Assembly: GCA_016292045.1 (NCBI GenBank)
Contig: JAEEZX010000031.1
Span: 85,101 to 149,100, forward strand
Direction: 5' to 3'
DNA: 64,000 nucleotides
Source: Bacteroidaceae bacterium
GTDB taxonomy: Bacteria; Bacteroidota; Bacteroidia; Bacteroidales; Bacteroidaceae
In this document: positions 34,167 through 43,120 of the stretch, piece by piece
Layout: each line of letters starts with the position of its first letter
How positions within the stretch are numbered: position 1 is the first letter of the stretch
Notes under the pieces: generated by a model
Database searches by the model: none
What the model was told of the DNA's origin: nothing
What the model saw: the letters and a program-made list of their open reading frames with translations, nothing else
Program-made: the position numbers and the translations under genes

Positions 34167-35036
34167 ATGGCTAACGAAAGAATCGCCTTGGGTATCAACC
34201 TCAGGCAAAACAAGAACAGCCGTAATGCTGGCTACGGCAAGTACTATCCGGTGGTGGACCAGCAAAAGACCCTCTCGCTGCGAGGCTTCGCAGAACACAT
34301 GGTGAGCCACGGCTCGCTCTACAACCGCGGCGTGGTGGAGGGAGTGTTGAACCAGATCTGCGAGTGCCTGCCCGAACTCCTGGCACAGGGAGTGCCCGTC
34401 AAGCTCGGTTCGCTGGGTATCTTCTACCCGACGGCACAGGTGGAGAAGAACGGGGCAGTGGACGGCTATGCCGGGATGGACGGCCTCAATCCTGCCACCA
34501 TCGTGCAGGGCATCCGCATCCGCTTCCGTCCCGACTCCACGAAGCTCGACAACATCTGCGGCCCGAAGTTCAAGGAGCGCTGCTCGCTGGAACTGCGCAA
34601 CATCGTGGACACGCAGGAGGTCACCCTCGGCGGCAAGACACGCAAGGTGCAGACCCTCAGGCCCGTAGCTACGGCAGTGGCAGAGTGGAAGGCACGCGAG
34701 GCTCTGGGCGGCAACGACGACCCCGACTTCGAGAACGGAGCTAACGGCGGCGCCTCCAGCAACAGCGGTTCAGGCACAGAGACTGTACGTCTTACCGTGA
34801 GTGCAGGCAGCGGCGGTCGTGTGAAGATCGGCGACGGCGAGTACGACGCAGGAGCCAACACCGACGTAGCACCCGGCACGAGTGTCAGCATCTCAGCTCA
34901 GCCCAACGCCGGCTACAGCTTCTCGCAGTGGAGCGACGGCAACACAAGCGCTTCCCGCAGCGTAACGGTGAGCGAAGCAATGACGTTGACTGCCAGCTTC
35001 ACCCTCAACAGCGGCGGTAGCGGAGCGGGAGAGTGA
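34167..35036 (+). CDS. HU-like DNA-binding protein with C-terminal InlB-type repeat
   Basis: The 289-residue protein has an HU/IHF-like domain at about residues 1-130: LSLRGFAEHMVSHGSLYNRGVVEGVL helix region, then PVKLGSLGIFYPTAQVE and GIRIRFRPDS strands. It is of the long Bacteroidetes type found in element-rich regions. A Gly/Ser/Asn-rich linker (about 185-205) leads to a divergent InlB B-repeat (GYSFSQWSDGNTSASRSVTV near 250-269, ending in LTASF). InlB repeats are usually extracellular, so this fusion on a DNA-binding protein without a signal peptide is unusual. It is probably nucleoid- or element-associated. Confidence 0.8.
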   Translation: MANERIALGINLRQNKNSRNAGYGKYYPVVDQQKTLSLRGFAEHMVSHGSLYNRGVVEGVLNQICECLPELLAQGVPVKLGSLGIFYPTAQVEKNGAVDGYAGMDGLNPATIVQGIRIRFRPDSTKLDNICGPKFKERCSLELRNIVDTQEVTLGGKTRKVQTLRPVATAVAEWKAREALGGNDDPDFENGANGGASSNSGSGTETVRLTVSAGSGGRVKIGDGEYDAGANTDVAPGTSVSISAQPNAGYSFSQWSDGNTSASRSVTVSEAMTLTASFTLNSGGSGAGE

Positions 35037-35040
35037 TGAT

Positions 35041-35145
35041 GTAAGAAGTAAAATGTAAGAGGTAAGAGCGTCATGCAGCGTGTCTGTGTGGCGCTCTTTC
35101 TTTGATAGTTGATAATTGACAGTTGATAATTGATAATTTTAAAGG
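35041..35145. repeat. Two word blocks, AAGTAAAATGT and GTTGATAATT types
   Basis: 35041-35069 reads as variations of GTAAGA; 35104-35142 as GTTGATAATTGACA repeated about three times. A similar TTGTCAATTATCAATTCTC block is in frame inside the primase-like gene near 30940. Confidence 0.7.
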
Positions 35146-35186
35146 CAAAAGTGTCTCAATAACAAATAAATTTCTATCATTTTCCC

Positions 35187-35229
35187 TAAACTAACAACTT
35201 GTCAACTCGTCCACTCGTCCACTTTTCCA
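35187..35229. repeat. ACTTGTC/ACTCGTCC word block just before a promoter
   Basis: ACTTGTCAACTCGTCCACTC continues to ACTTTTCC. A related block lies at 17316-17349, also just before a -7 box. The two sit near the two ends of the accessory region. Confidence 0.55.
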
Positions 35230-35239
35230 CAAAAAAACG

Positions 35240-35247
35240 TATCTTTG
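35240..35247 (+). promoter_or_regulatory. -7 box of the phosphatase/porE run
   Basis: TATCTTTG lies 48 bp before ATG 35296. No TTTG is present at the expected -33 position because of the repeat block. Confidence 0.5.
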
Positions 35248-35295
35248 TGACGTATTTGTGCTGATAAACACGAACCTTAACCTATAAATAATGCC

Positions 35296-38200
35296 ATGAG
35301 AAGAATTACATCCCTTTTCGGCCTGGCGGCAATACTGCTGTTGCTGCCCGCGATGGTGTTTGCCGCGCTGCCGGTGACAGATGCCACAGGTTATCTCTAC
35401 AACGCAGAGACGGGCAAGTTCCTGAGTCACGGCGTCACCTCTGTGTCCAACAGCGGCGCAAAGGTGGACGACTACGGCGTGCCCGTAGTGGTGAAGAACG
35501 AAGGCAGTGCCTCCGAATTCAGCGGATACACGCATCTGCGATTCCAGATGAGCGACTACTTCGGACGCTATCTGCGCATCGTTGCCGGCGGACTGGACTG
35601 CGCCGGGTCGTCATATCACAAATGGGCCGCCATAGAGAAGGACGGCGGCATACTGCTGCGCTGCATCTACACCGACTCGCAGGTGGGCTACGCCAAGCAG
35701 GGATGGTTTCTGGCTATAGACGACGACGGCACACTGGTGCTGGCGGACGGCGAGGAGAACGCAGCTGTGTGGCAATGGAAGAGCGCGGGCGAACAGATAG
35801 CCATCGTGGACGAGGCTGAGAACGCACGCATCGCAGCCATCGGAGCAAAGGGAGGTCTGACGGTGGCATCTGCGGCGGAACTGAAGGCAGCCCTCGCCTC
35901 CATGTCGTCGGCGGACAAGACGTCGAGCATCGTGAACCCCACCATGTTTGCCAACACTGACGGGTGGACGGTGAACAACATACAGGGTACGGCCATCAGC
36001 AACGGCGACTACCGCATACAGAACGCGGCCGGCACGCAGGCCACCGTGAGCCAGAAGGTGACGGGACTCACCCCCGGATTCTACAAGGTGGACGTGCAGG
36101 CATTCTACAGGGCATCCGTCCTGGCGCGCTGCGTGACATACGGCAACAACGGATTCCGCTTCTCCAACGCCTATGTGCAGGCCAACGACAACAAGGTGCT
36201 CATCAGGGACTGGTATGCCATCTCCACCGACGGGCACTCCAAGCCCACATCCAGAAGCAACATCAAGGATGAGTTCGACGAGGGAGAGAAATACACCCAC
36301 ACGCTCTACACGTGGGTGGGAGCCGACGGTGTGCTCGACCTGAGCATCGCAGTGCCCAGCTACAGCGCAGGCGACTATCCTAACTGGATATGCTTCAACA
36401 ACGTGCGCCTCACTTACTACTTCTCCTCGGAGGACCTCGGTCCCTACAAGACGCAGCTGGAGAACGCCGTGTCTACGGCCAACGCGCTGACATCCTCGCT
36501 GCCCGCTGCGCAGAAGGTCATACTCGGGGCCGTGGTGGAGGCATATGATAAGGAATGGACCACAGCCGCCGACTACGAGGTGGCAATAGCAGCCGTGGTG
36601 GGCGCCACAGAGGCAGCACAGCCTTTCGCCGCTCTCTATGCCGACTACAAGGCCCTGCGCACCTACATCGCAGAGCGTTTGCTGGCGCAGACGGAGAGCT
36701 ACGACGACGAGGTGGGCGCCACTGCGACTTACGGGGATGAGGCTTCGGCACTGGACGGCCAGCTGGAGCTGGCTGAGACGCTCCTGGAGATGGAGGACAC
36801 AGAGGCCTCGCTCTGGAGGGCTGCGCTGAAGTGGCTGAAGAACGTGACAATCAAGGGCTACGGCATCGACCTCACATGGATGATAGCGAACAGCGACTTC
36901 TCCGACACGAACTACAAGGACGCCTGGACGGAGGAGCTGACGAGCAGCACTACAGCCGGCGTCACCAGCGGACTGATGCGCTACTACAACTGCAACTTCA
37001 AGCTCTACCAGAGGCTCTCGCTGCTGCTTCCCGCCGGTGCCTACCGCTTCACAATGGACGGATTCGAGCGCACCAACGACCCCATGAATACAGCCTACAG
37101 CGACTATGCTGCCGGCACATCGAAGGTGACGGGCACTATGTTTATGAACGATAACGAGAAGACGGTGACGAACCTCTTCGACGTGCAGAGCGTGACGGAC
37201 AACAGTCTGGGCGGTTCACAGCCCGAGGGAGCTGCGTTCTACGTGCCCAACGGTTCCGGAGCTGCGAGAAAATACATCGACGCAGGCCTCTATCCCAACA
37301 TGCTGAACGCCGTGCTGCTGGAGGATGCCGTGGTGGAGCTGGGCTACCGCTGCGCCAATACAAAGGCCTGGACCTGCTTCGACAACTTCCGTCTCTACTA
37401 TACGGGCAAGGTGCAGGAGACGCAGTTCATCATCGAGGCCACAGAGGGTCTCACGCCGCTGTGTCTGCCCTTCGACCTGGAGGCCGGTGCCGACTATCTG
37501 ACGTCGCTCTACGCTGTGGGCGGTGTGGAGGACGGCAAGGCATTGCTCTATCCCGTGGACAGAGTGGCTGCCGGTACGCCCTGCGTGGCTCTCTTCAACA
37601 CCAAGGAGGTGAGCGCCATAGCCCAGCCGGTTGGCAATTCGGAATACGTGCTGCCGTGGGAGGGCGGTTCGCTGCTGACGGACATCGACAACTTCACATG
37701 GAACTTCAAGAACGTGAAGGACGAGACGAGCCCGGCAACGGAACTGGTGTTCACGCCGCTCGATGCGATGAATATGCAGTTCTCCGTGAATGCCGAGAAC
37801 CTGGCTGTGCGCAGATATCTCGCCTCGACAGTATACACCTCCGTCTCGGAGAGCGTGGTGGCAAACTACAACGTGACGCCTCCCGCACGCCGCGACGTGC
37901 CCAACCGTGTGATGATACCCATGCCGCAGAAGGGTCTCAGCGACATCGTGCTGACATACAAAGAGGAGGGCAGCGAAGCAGAACCCGTGGAGACGGCCGT
38001 TCCCGACGCTCATGAGACGGCCTATATCGACAACCTCCTGCCGCAGAAGAGCTACGAATACAGCATCACGGCCGGAGGCGTGAAGGTGGGCAGCGGTAAG
38101 TTCCGCGTCACAGGCAATCTGCGCATGATATACGCTCCCAGCGCCAACAACATACGCGACCTGGGCGGCTGGCAGACCTACGACGGCGAACGTCTGGCAT

Positions 38201-38916
38201 ACGGACATCTATATCGCGGCAGCACACTCAACGGATGGGTCACCGCCACTGCGGAGGACCTGCAGAGGCTGCGTGACCTGGGCGTCGGTGCCGAGATAGA
38301 CCTCAGATGGAAGGAGTCGTACGACAAGGATATGGGATGCGGCGTGTCGGCATTCGGATTCACCGAGGGCGACGACTACTACTTCGCAGCAGCCAACGAC
38401 TATCTGGCATCCGACCTCATGAACGAGGCTACGCAGAAGCGCCTGAGGGAGGAGTTCGAATTCATCGTGAAGCACTTCCGCCTGGGCAGTGCCGTCTACT
38501 TCCACTGCGCGTGGGGCGCCGACCGCACGGGTATGCTGGCATTCCTCCTGGAGACGCTGCTGGGAGTCAGCGCAGACGGCTTCTACAAGGACTACGAGCT
38601 CACATCGTTCTCACCTGCGGGCAACCGTCTGAAGTCGGCGCTCAAGGAGAGATTCGACGTGATACAGGGTATGCCCGGAAACACCATCAAGGAGCGTGCG
38701 GAATACTATTTCATCAACCATCTCGGAGTGAGTCAGATGGATGTGGACTACTTCCGCTCCGTGATGCTTCCCGGCGAAGACCCGACGGCAATAGACGCTC
38801 TCACGGCAGAGCAGCCGCAGGGAGAAACAGTCAGGGACGGCAAGTATTTCAGGGACGGACATATCGTCATCGTGAGAAACGGCGTGGAGTATAGCGTGAG
38901 CGGACAGATGAAGTAA
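35296..38916 (+). CDS. Large exported multidomain protein with C-terminal tyrosine phosphatase
   Basis: The 1206-residue protein has a signal peptide (about residues 1-23, ending VFAA). Residues 30-200 look like a lectin-type beta-trefoil (YLYNAETGKFLSHG). Two beta-sandwich modules follow (about 215-380 and 535-700), separated by helices. The C-terminal part (about 925-1165) is a Y_phosphatase3 domain: NIRDLGGWQTYDGERL near 951, then the P-loop HCAWGADRTGM (His-Cys-x5-Arg) near 1069. The last 25 residues (YFRDGHIVIVRNGVEYSVSG) resemble C-terminal tails of secreted Prevotella proteins. A phosphatase joined to glycan-binding-like modules outside the cell is uncommon. The porE gene follows after 48 bp. 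Confidence 0.8.
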   Translation: MRRITSLFGLAAILLLLPAMVFAALPVTDATGYLYNAETGKFLSHGVTSVSNSGAKVDDYGVPVVVKNEGSASEFSGYTHLRFQMSDYFGRYLRIVAGGLDCAGSSYHKWAAIEKDGGILLRCIYTDSQVGYAKQGWFLAIDDDGTLVLADGEENAAVWQWKSAGEQIAIVDEAENARIAAIGAKGGLTVASAAELKAALASMSSADKTSSIVNPTMFANTDGWTVNNIQGTAISNGDYRIQNAAGTQATVSQKVTGLTPGFYKVDVQAFYRASVLARCVTYGNNGFRFSNAYVQANDNKVLIRDWYAISTDGHSKPTSRSNIKDEFDEGEKYTHTLYTWVGADGVLDLSIAVPSYSAGDYPNWICFNNVRLTYYFSSEDLGPYKTQLENAVSTANALTSSLPAAQKVILGAVVEAYDKEWTTAADYEVAIAAVVGATEAAQPFAALYADYKALRTYIAERLLAQTESYDDEVGATATYGDEASALDGQLELAETLLEMEDTEASLWRAALKWLKNVTIKGYGIDLTWMIANSDFSDTNYKDAWTEELTSSTTAGVTSGLMRYYNCNFKLYQRLSLLLPAGAYRFTMDGFERTNDPMNTAYSDYAAGTSKVTGTMFMNDNEKTVTNLFDVQSVTDNSLGGSQPEGAAFYVPNGSGAARKYIDAGLYPNMLNAVLLEDAVVELGYRCANTKAWTCFDNFRLYYTGKVQETQFIIEATEGLTPLCLPFDLEAGADYLTSLYAVGGVEDGKALLYPVDRVAAGTPCVALFNTKEVSAIAQPVGNSEYVLPWEGGSLLTDIDNFTWNFKNVKDETSPATELVFTPLDAMNMQFSVNAENLAVRRYLASTVYTSVSESVVANYNVTPPARRDVPNRVMIPMPQKGLSDIVLTYKEEGSEAEPVETAVPDAHETAYIDNLLPQKSYEYSITAGGVKVGSGKFRVTGNLRMIYAPSANNIRDLGGWQTYDGERLAYGHLYRGSTLNGWVTATAEDLQRLRDLGVGAEIDLRWKESYDKDMGCGVSAFGFTEGDDYYFAAANDYLASDLMNEATQKRLREEFEFIVKHFRLGSAVYFHCAWGADRTGMLAFLLETLLGVSADGFYKDYELTSFSPAGNRLKSALKERFDVIQGMPGNTIKERAEYYFINHLGVSQMDVDYFRSVMLPGEDPTAIDALTAEQPQGETVRDGKYFRDGHIVIVRNGVEYSVSGQMK

Positions 38917-38964
38917 GCTGCCGCGCGGGCAATAAAATGCACGGCGAGTGCGTTTAGATGGTAT

Positions 38965-40995
38965 ATGTGTAAGAGAAAATCAGTATACCGTCTGGCGTCA
39001 CTCGCCTTTTTTGTGCTCGCGATGATAGCAATGACGGGTTGCAACGCAGAACGGCATGTGAAGAAGGGAGACTTTTTCTTCAGTATAGGAGAATACTTCG
39101 ATGCTGCGGCGGAATACAAGAAAGCATACACCCTCACCAAACGCACGGAACGCGACAAGAGGGGAGAGAGAGCCTGGAAAATGGCCGAATGCTACAGACG
39201 TATAGGCTACAGCGCAAAGGCGGCGGGAGCATACCAGAACGCCATACGCTACAAATATCCCGACTCGATGGCAATCCTGTATCTGGCGCAGCAGCAGCAC
39301 AAGATGGGCGACTACAAGAATGCGGAGAAGAACTATCAGGCGTATGCCGAACTGGACCCGCTCTCGCAGATTGCAAGAAACGGCGTTCTGGGATGCCGCT
39401 TCGCACCTCAGTGGAAAGCGAAACCGACGCTCTACACCATACAGAAACAGCCGGTGCTCTCTTCCCGCCGTCAGGACTTCTGTCCGGCACTCGGCGGCGA
39501 TGAGTGGGACCAGCTCTATATCACATCCTCGCGTCCGCAGACAAAGGGAAACGACTTGAGCGGCATCACGGGTACGAAATTCACCGACATCTTCATGTCG
39601 AAGAAGGACGACAAGGGCAAGTGGTCGCAGCCGGAACTGCTGGAGAGCGATGTGAATTCCGAATACGACGACGGAGCGTGCAGCTTCTCTCCCGACGGCA
39701 AGACGATGTATTTTACGCGATGCACATATGACGCGGAATATCCGAGATATGCACAGATATTCAGTTCGACGAGAAGCGATGCCTCGTGGGGCAATGCGCA
39801 GGAGGTGAAGATAACGTCCGACACGCTGTCCTCGTGTGCCCATCCCTCGCTCTCGCCCGACGGCAAATGGCTGTATTTCACGAGCGACATGCCGGGCGGC
39901 GTGGGAGGCTACGATATATGGCGCGTGGAGATAGACGAACACGGAGTGGGAATAGTGGAGAATCTGGGAGCCTCGATAAACACGGAGGGCGACGAGATGT
40001 ATCCGACGGTGCGCCCGAACGGCGAACTGTATTTCTCCTCGGACGGACATCCCGGTATGGGAGGACTCGATATCTTCGTTGCCAGGCAGGACACCACCGG
40101 TGCGTGGGAGGTGAAGAACCTGAAGTATCCCATGAACTCCGCCGGCGACGACTTCGGCATGACCTTCGAGGGCCTGCGCAACACAGGATTCTTCTCAACC
40201 AACAGAGGCGACGGAAGAGGCTGGGACAAGGTGTGGAGCTTCCACTGCCCGGAGGTGGTGCAGACGGTGAAGGGATGGGTGTATGAGAAAGACGGATACG
40301 AACTGCCCGAAGGCGTGGTGTATATGGTGGGCAACGACGGCACCAATCTGAAGATATCGGTAAGGGGCGACGGCAGTTTCGAGCACGAGGTGAAGCCGCA
40401 TGTGGATTATGTCTTCCTGGGCACCTGCAAGGGATTCCTCAATCACAAGGAGGAGCTCTCTGTCGACACCACAAGCGTCTCGAAGCAGTATGTGCTGCAG
40501 TTCCCCCTGGCGAACATCAACGCCCCCGTGCTGGTGAGAAACGTGTTCTACGAGTTCGACAGCGCAGCCCTCACGGAATCCAGCACGCAGGCTCTCGACT
40601 CGCTCGTGACGCTGCTCACGGAGAATTCCAACGTCACCATCGAACTGTCAGCGCATTGCGACTTCCGAGGTGCGGACGACTATAATGAGCGCCTCTCACA
40701 GCGTCGTGCGGAGAGTGTGGTGAACTATCTCATCGCCCACGGTATCGCAGCAGACCGCCTCACACCGAAGGGCTACGGCGAGAACCGTCCGAAGGTGGTC
40801 ACCCGCAAAATGGCAGAGCGTACCCCCTTCTTGCACGAAGGCGATACGCTCACAGAACGTTTTATCCTTTCACTCGACAGCGAAGAGAAGCAGGAAGCCT
40901 GTCACGCCTTGAACAGACGCACGGAATTCAGAGTGCTGCGCACCACCTACGGTCTCTTCGGAACGAAGAAGAAGGAAGACGAGAAGAAGGATTAA
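38965..40995 (+). CDS. porE: PorE-like type IX secretion lipoprotein (TPR, WD40-like, OmpA)
   Basis: The 676-residue protein has a lipoprotein signal (lipobox AMTGC, Cys 26) and TPR repeats at about 30-130 ([16 protein letters not shown]). Next is a WD40-like/PD40 propeller at about 150-420 ([43 protein letters not shown]). A carboxypeptidase-regulatory-like domain lies at about 430-505, and an OmpA peptidoglycan-binding domain at about 525-665 ([30 protein letters not shown]). This order and length match PorE of Porphyromonas gingivalis, which anchors the secretion machine to peptidoglycan. Other OmpA/TPR lipoproteins share parts of this plan. It overlaps the convergent rubredoxin gene by 4 nt. 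Confidence 0.85.
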   Translation: MCKRKSVYRLASLAFFVLAMIAMTGCNAERHVKKGDFFFSIGEYFDAAAEYKKAYTLTKRTERDKRGERAWKMAECYRRIGYSAKAAGAYQNAIRYKYPDSMAILYLAQQQHKMGDYKNAEKNYQAYAELDPLSQIARNGVLGCRFAPQWKAKPTLYTIQKQPVLSSRRQDFCPALGGDEWDQLYITSSRPQTKGNDLSGITGTKFTDIFMSKKDDKGKWSQPELLESDVNSEYDDGACSFSPDGKTMYFTRCTYDAEYPRYAQIFSSTRSDASWGNAQEVKITSDTLSSCAHPSLSPDGKWLYFTSDMPGGVGGYDIWRVEIDEHGVGIVENLGASINTEGDEMYPTVRPNGELYFSSDGHPGMGGLDIFVARQDTTGAWEVKNLKYPMNSAGDDFGMTFEGLRNTGFFSTNRGDGRGWDKVWSFHCPEVVQTVKGWVYEKDGYELPEGVVYMVGNDGTNLKISVRGDGSFEHEVKPHVDYVFLGTCKGFLNHKEELSVDTTSVSKQYVLQFPLANINAPVLVRNVFYEFDSAALTESSTQALDSLVTLLTENSNVTIELSAHCDFRGADDYNERLSQRRAESVVNYLIAHGIAADRLTPKGYGENRPKVVTRKMAERTPFLHEGDTLTERFILSLDSEEKQEACHALNRRTEFRVLRTTYGLFGTKKKEDEKKD

Positions 40996-41147
40996 GCCTC
41001 AGAGAACTGATCCTTGCCTACGCCGCAGAGGGGGCACTCGAAATCTTCGGGGAGGTCGCTGAACTTTGTGCCGGGTTCGATACCGCCTTCAGGATAGCCG
41101 ACTTCTTCATCATACTCCCAACCGCATACTTCACATACGTACTTCAT
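40992..41147 (-). CDS. Rubredoxin
   Basis: A 51-residue protein read from ATG 41147: [17 protein letters not shown], then [20 protein letters not shown]. The two CxxC knuckles (CEVC at 5-8 and CPLC at 38-41) bind one iron, as in all rubredoxins. It serves as an electron carrier, often to rubrerythrin or superoxide reductase in anaerobes. It is too short for many gene finders. The upstream neighbour on the same strand is the transporter, 39 bp away. Confidence 0.95.
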   Translation of the reverse strand: MKYVCEVCGWEYDEEVGYPEGGIEPGTKFSDLPEDFECPLCGVGKDQFSEA

Positions 41148-41186
41148 AGTGTTTCGTTTTTGTTTAAGGTTAATAATATTGTTATT

Positions 41187-42893
41187 TTATAAGGTGCAGA
41201 AAAGAAGGATTATGAGCTGCGCCGTGAGGATGCGCAGGAACATAGCCAGAGGATATACCGTAGAGTAGCCCACAGCAGGAGCATCGTTGCCGGCCGTCTG
41301 ATTGGCGAAAGCAAGTGCAGGGGGATCGGTGGTGCTGCCGGCGATGAGACCCATGAGGGTGAAGTAGTTGAGCTTGAACTTCAGACGGGCGATGAGGCCC
41401 ATGATGAGGATGGGCAGCGTGGTGATGATGAAACCGCACCACACGTATGTCAGACCGTAGCCTTCCACTACGGTGTTGACAAACGATGCACCCGCCTTGA
41501 TGCCCACAGAGGCAAGGAAGAGGGCAAGTCCCATCTCACGCAGCATGAGGTTGGCCGACGTGGTGGTGTAGGCCACCAGTTTCAGGCGATAGCCGTAGGC
41601 ACCGATAAGAATGGCTATGATGAGCGGACCGCCAGCCAGACCGAGTTTCACGGGTGTCGGCACGCCGGGCAGAGCCAAAGGAATGCTGCCGAAGACGATA
41701 CCCACGAGGATGCCGATGAAGATTGCCGTGAGGTTGGGGTGGTCAAGCTTCTTGGCTGTGTTGCCGAGCTTGTTTGCCACGCGGTCTACGGCATCCTCAG
41801 GACCTACAACAACGAGACGGTCGCCGATCTGCAGGCGCAGGTTGAGGTCGGCAAAGAGGTTGAGGTCGCCGCGACGGATGCGGGTCACATTAACGCCGTA
41901 GATGGAGGAGAAATGCATTTCGCCCACGGTCTTGCCGTTGATGTTGGGCTGGGTGAGCAGTATGTGCTTGGATACGAAGTTGACGCTCTGCTCCTCCCAC
42001 ATGAAGTTCTTGTCCTCCACGCCGATGAATGCGATGATGGCTTCCACGTCGTCCTGGGCGCTGTTCATGTAGAGCTTGTCGCCCTGATGCACGATGGTGT
42101 CCTTGCGGGGAATGCTTATCTCGCCGTCGTGCCAGATACGGCTCACGACGAAGTTGCGTCCGAGGAACTCGCGTATCTGCAGGATGCTCTTACCCATGAG
42201 GGCGGCGTTGGTGGCTGTAATAGTGGTCTTGTGAGGAATGGCGTGAGGATTGGCTGAGCGCTCGTTCTCAATCTGCTCCTGCTCTTTCTGGAGAGAGATG
42301 CGGCAGATGTAGCGCAGCGCGATGGTGGAGAGAATGATACCTACGACGCCGAGAGGATAGGCGCAGGCATAGCCGTTGGCAATGGCAGGTGCATCGCTTC
42401 CGAAGACCTGTCCGCAGGCCTCTGTGGCAGCACCGAGGCCGGGCGTGTTGGTGATGGCACCGCAGAGCACACCCACCATCATGGCAAGCTGTTTGGCTGT
42501 TTCCCCGGTGATGGCTCCTCCGCGATAGAACACGAGGAAGAAAAGACCGATACAGCAGATGACGTTGAGCAGGACAATGCCGACAGCGATGAGGTTCATC
42601 GAGATACCGCCTTTCTTAAACGATTCCACAAAACCGGGACCAACCTGCAGGCCGATACAATAGACGAAGAGTATAAGTCCGAAGTCCTGAATGAAGGTGA
42701 GGGTAGAGGCCGTACCGGTGAGACCGAAGTGACCTGCCAGAATGCCGGCAAAGAGCACAAAGGTGACACCGAGCGAGATGCCGGCGACTTTCAGACGTCC
42801 CAGATAAAGGCCGACACTGATGACAAGGGCGTAGAGAAGAATGATGTGCCCCACAGAGTCTGTAGCCGTAATAAGATTAGATAGCCATTCCAT
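41187..42893 (-). CDS. AspT/YidE-family transporter with two TrkA-C (RCK_C) domains
   Basis: The 568-residue membrane protein has two sets of about five membrane helices (about 1-200 and 380-568). They flank a soluble middle with two RCK_C domains (about 205-375; GDKLYMNSAQDDVEAIIAFIG and GDRLVVVGPEDAVDRVANKLG). This is the aspartate:alanine exchanger superfamily layout. Repeat-like TM motifs such as GTASTLTFIQDFGLILFVYC and GLALFLASVGIKAGASFVN support it. The substrate in Bacteroidales is not established. A TAnnTTTG box on its strand at 42957-42964 could drive it. Confidence 0.88.
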   Translation of the reverse strand: MEWLSNLITATDSVGHIILLYALVISVGLYLGRLKVAGISLGVTFVLFAGILAGHFGLTGTASTLTFIQDFGLILFVYCIGLQVGPGFVESFKKGGISMNLIAVGIVLLNVICCIGLFFLVFYRGGAITGETAKQLAMMVGVLCGAITNTPGLGAATEACGQVFGSDAPAIANGYACAYPLGVVGIILSTIALRYICRISLQKEQEQIENERSANPHAIPHKTTITATNAALMGKSILQIREFLGRNFVVSRIWHDGEISIPRKDTIVHQGDKLYMNSAQDDVEAIIAFIGVEDKNFMWEEQSVNFVSKHILLTQPNINGKTVGEMHFSSIYGVNVTRIRRGDLNLFADLNLRLQIGDRLVVVGPEDAVDRVANKLGNTAKKLDHPNLTAIFIGILVGIVFGSIPLALPGVPTPVKLGLAGGPLIIAILIGAYGYRLKLVAYTTTSANLMLREMGLALFLASVGIKAGASFVNTVVEGYGLTYVWCGFIITTLPILIMGLIARLKFKLNYFTLMGLIAGSTTDPPALAFANQTAGNDAPAVGYSTVYPLAMFLRILTAQLIILLFCTL

Positions 42894-42956
42894 ATTTGAG
42901 AATAGAAATTAGAATTCTTTAGGTTGTTATATACCGGTTTTGTCAAAAATCCGTAG

Positions 42957-42964
42957 CAAAATTA
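42957..42964 (-). promoter_or_regulatory. -7 box for the transporter gene
   Basis: TAATTTTG on the minus strand predicts a start near 42953 and a leader of about 60 nt before ATG 42893. No good -33 element was seen. Confidence 0.4.
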
Positions 42965-43070
42965 GGAAAAAGAAATAATACGTACGACGTTGTGAGGAAG
43001 AAAAATGGGAAAAATATGAAAAATACTTAATAAATAATGTAGAGAGGGCGGATAAGTGGTAAAAAAGACG

Positions 43071-43078
43071 TATCTTTG
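43071..43078 (+). promoter_or_regulatory. -7 box of mutAB
   Basis: TATCTTTG lies 42 bp before ATG 43121; the -33 element is unclear. Confidence 0.5.
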
Positions 43079-43120
43079 TGGGGAAGAATACTCATAAAAG
43101 TGTAAAGTATATCATTAATT

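Noticed and set aside
42894..43120. Cobalamin riboswitch upstream of mutAB
   Set aside because: No B12-box-like sequence or suitable long leader was seen; the -7 box is only 42 bp from the start codon.
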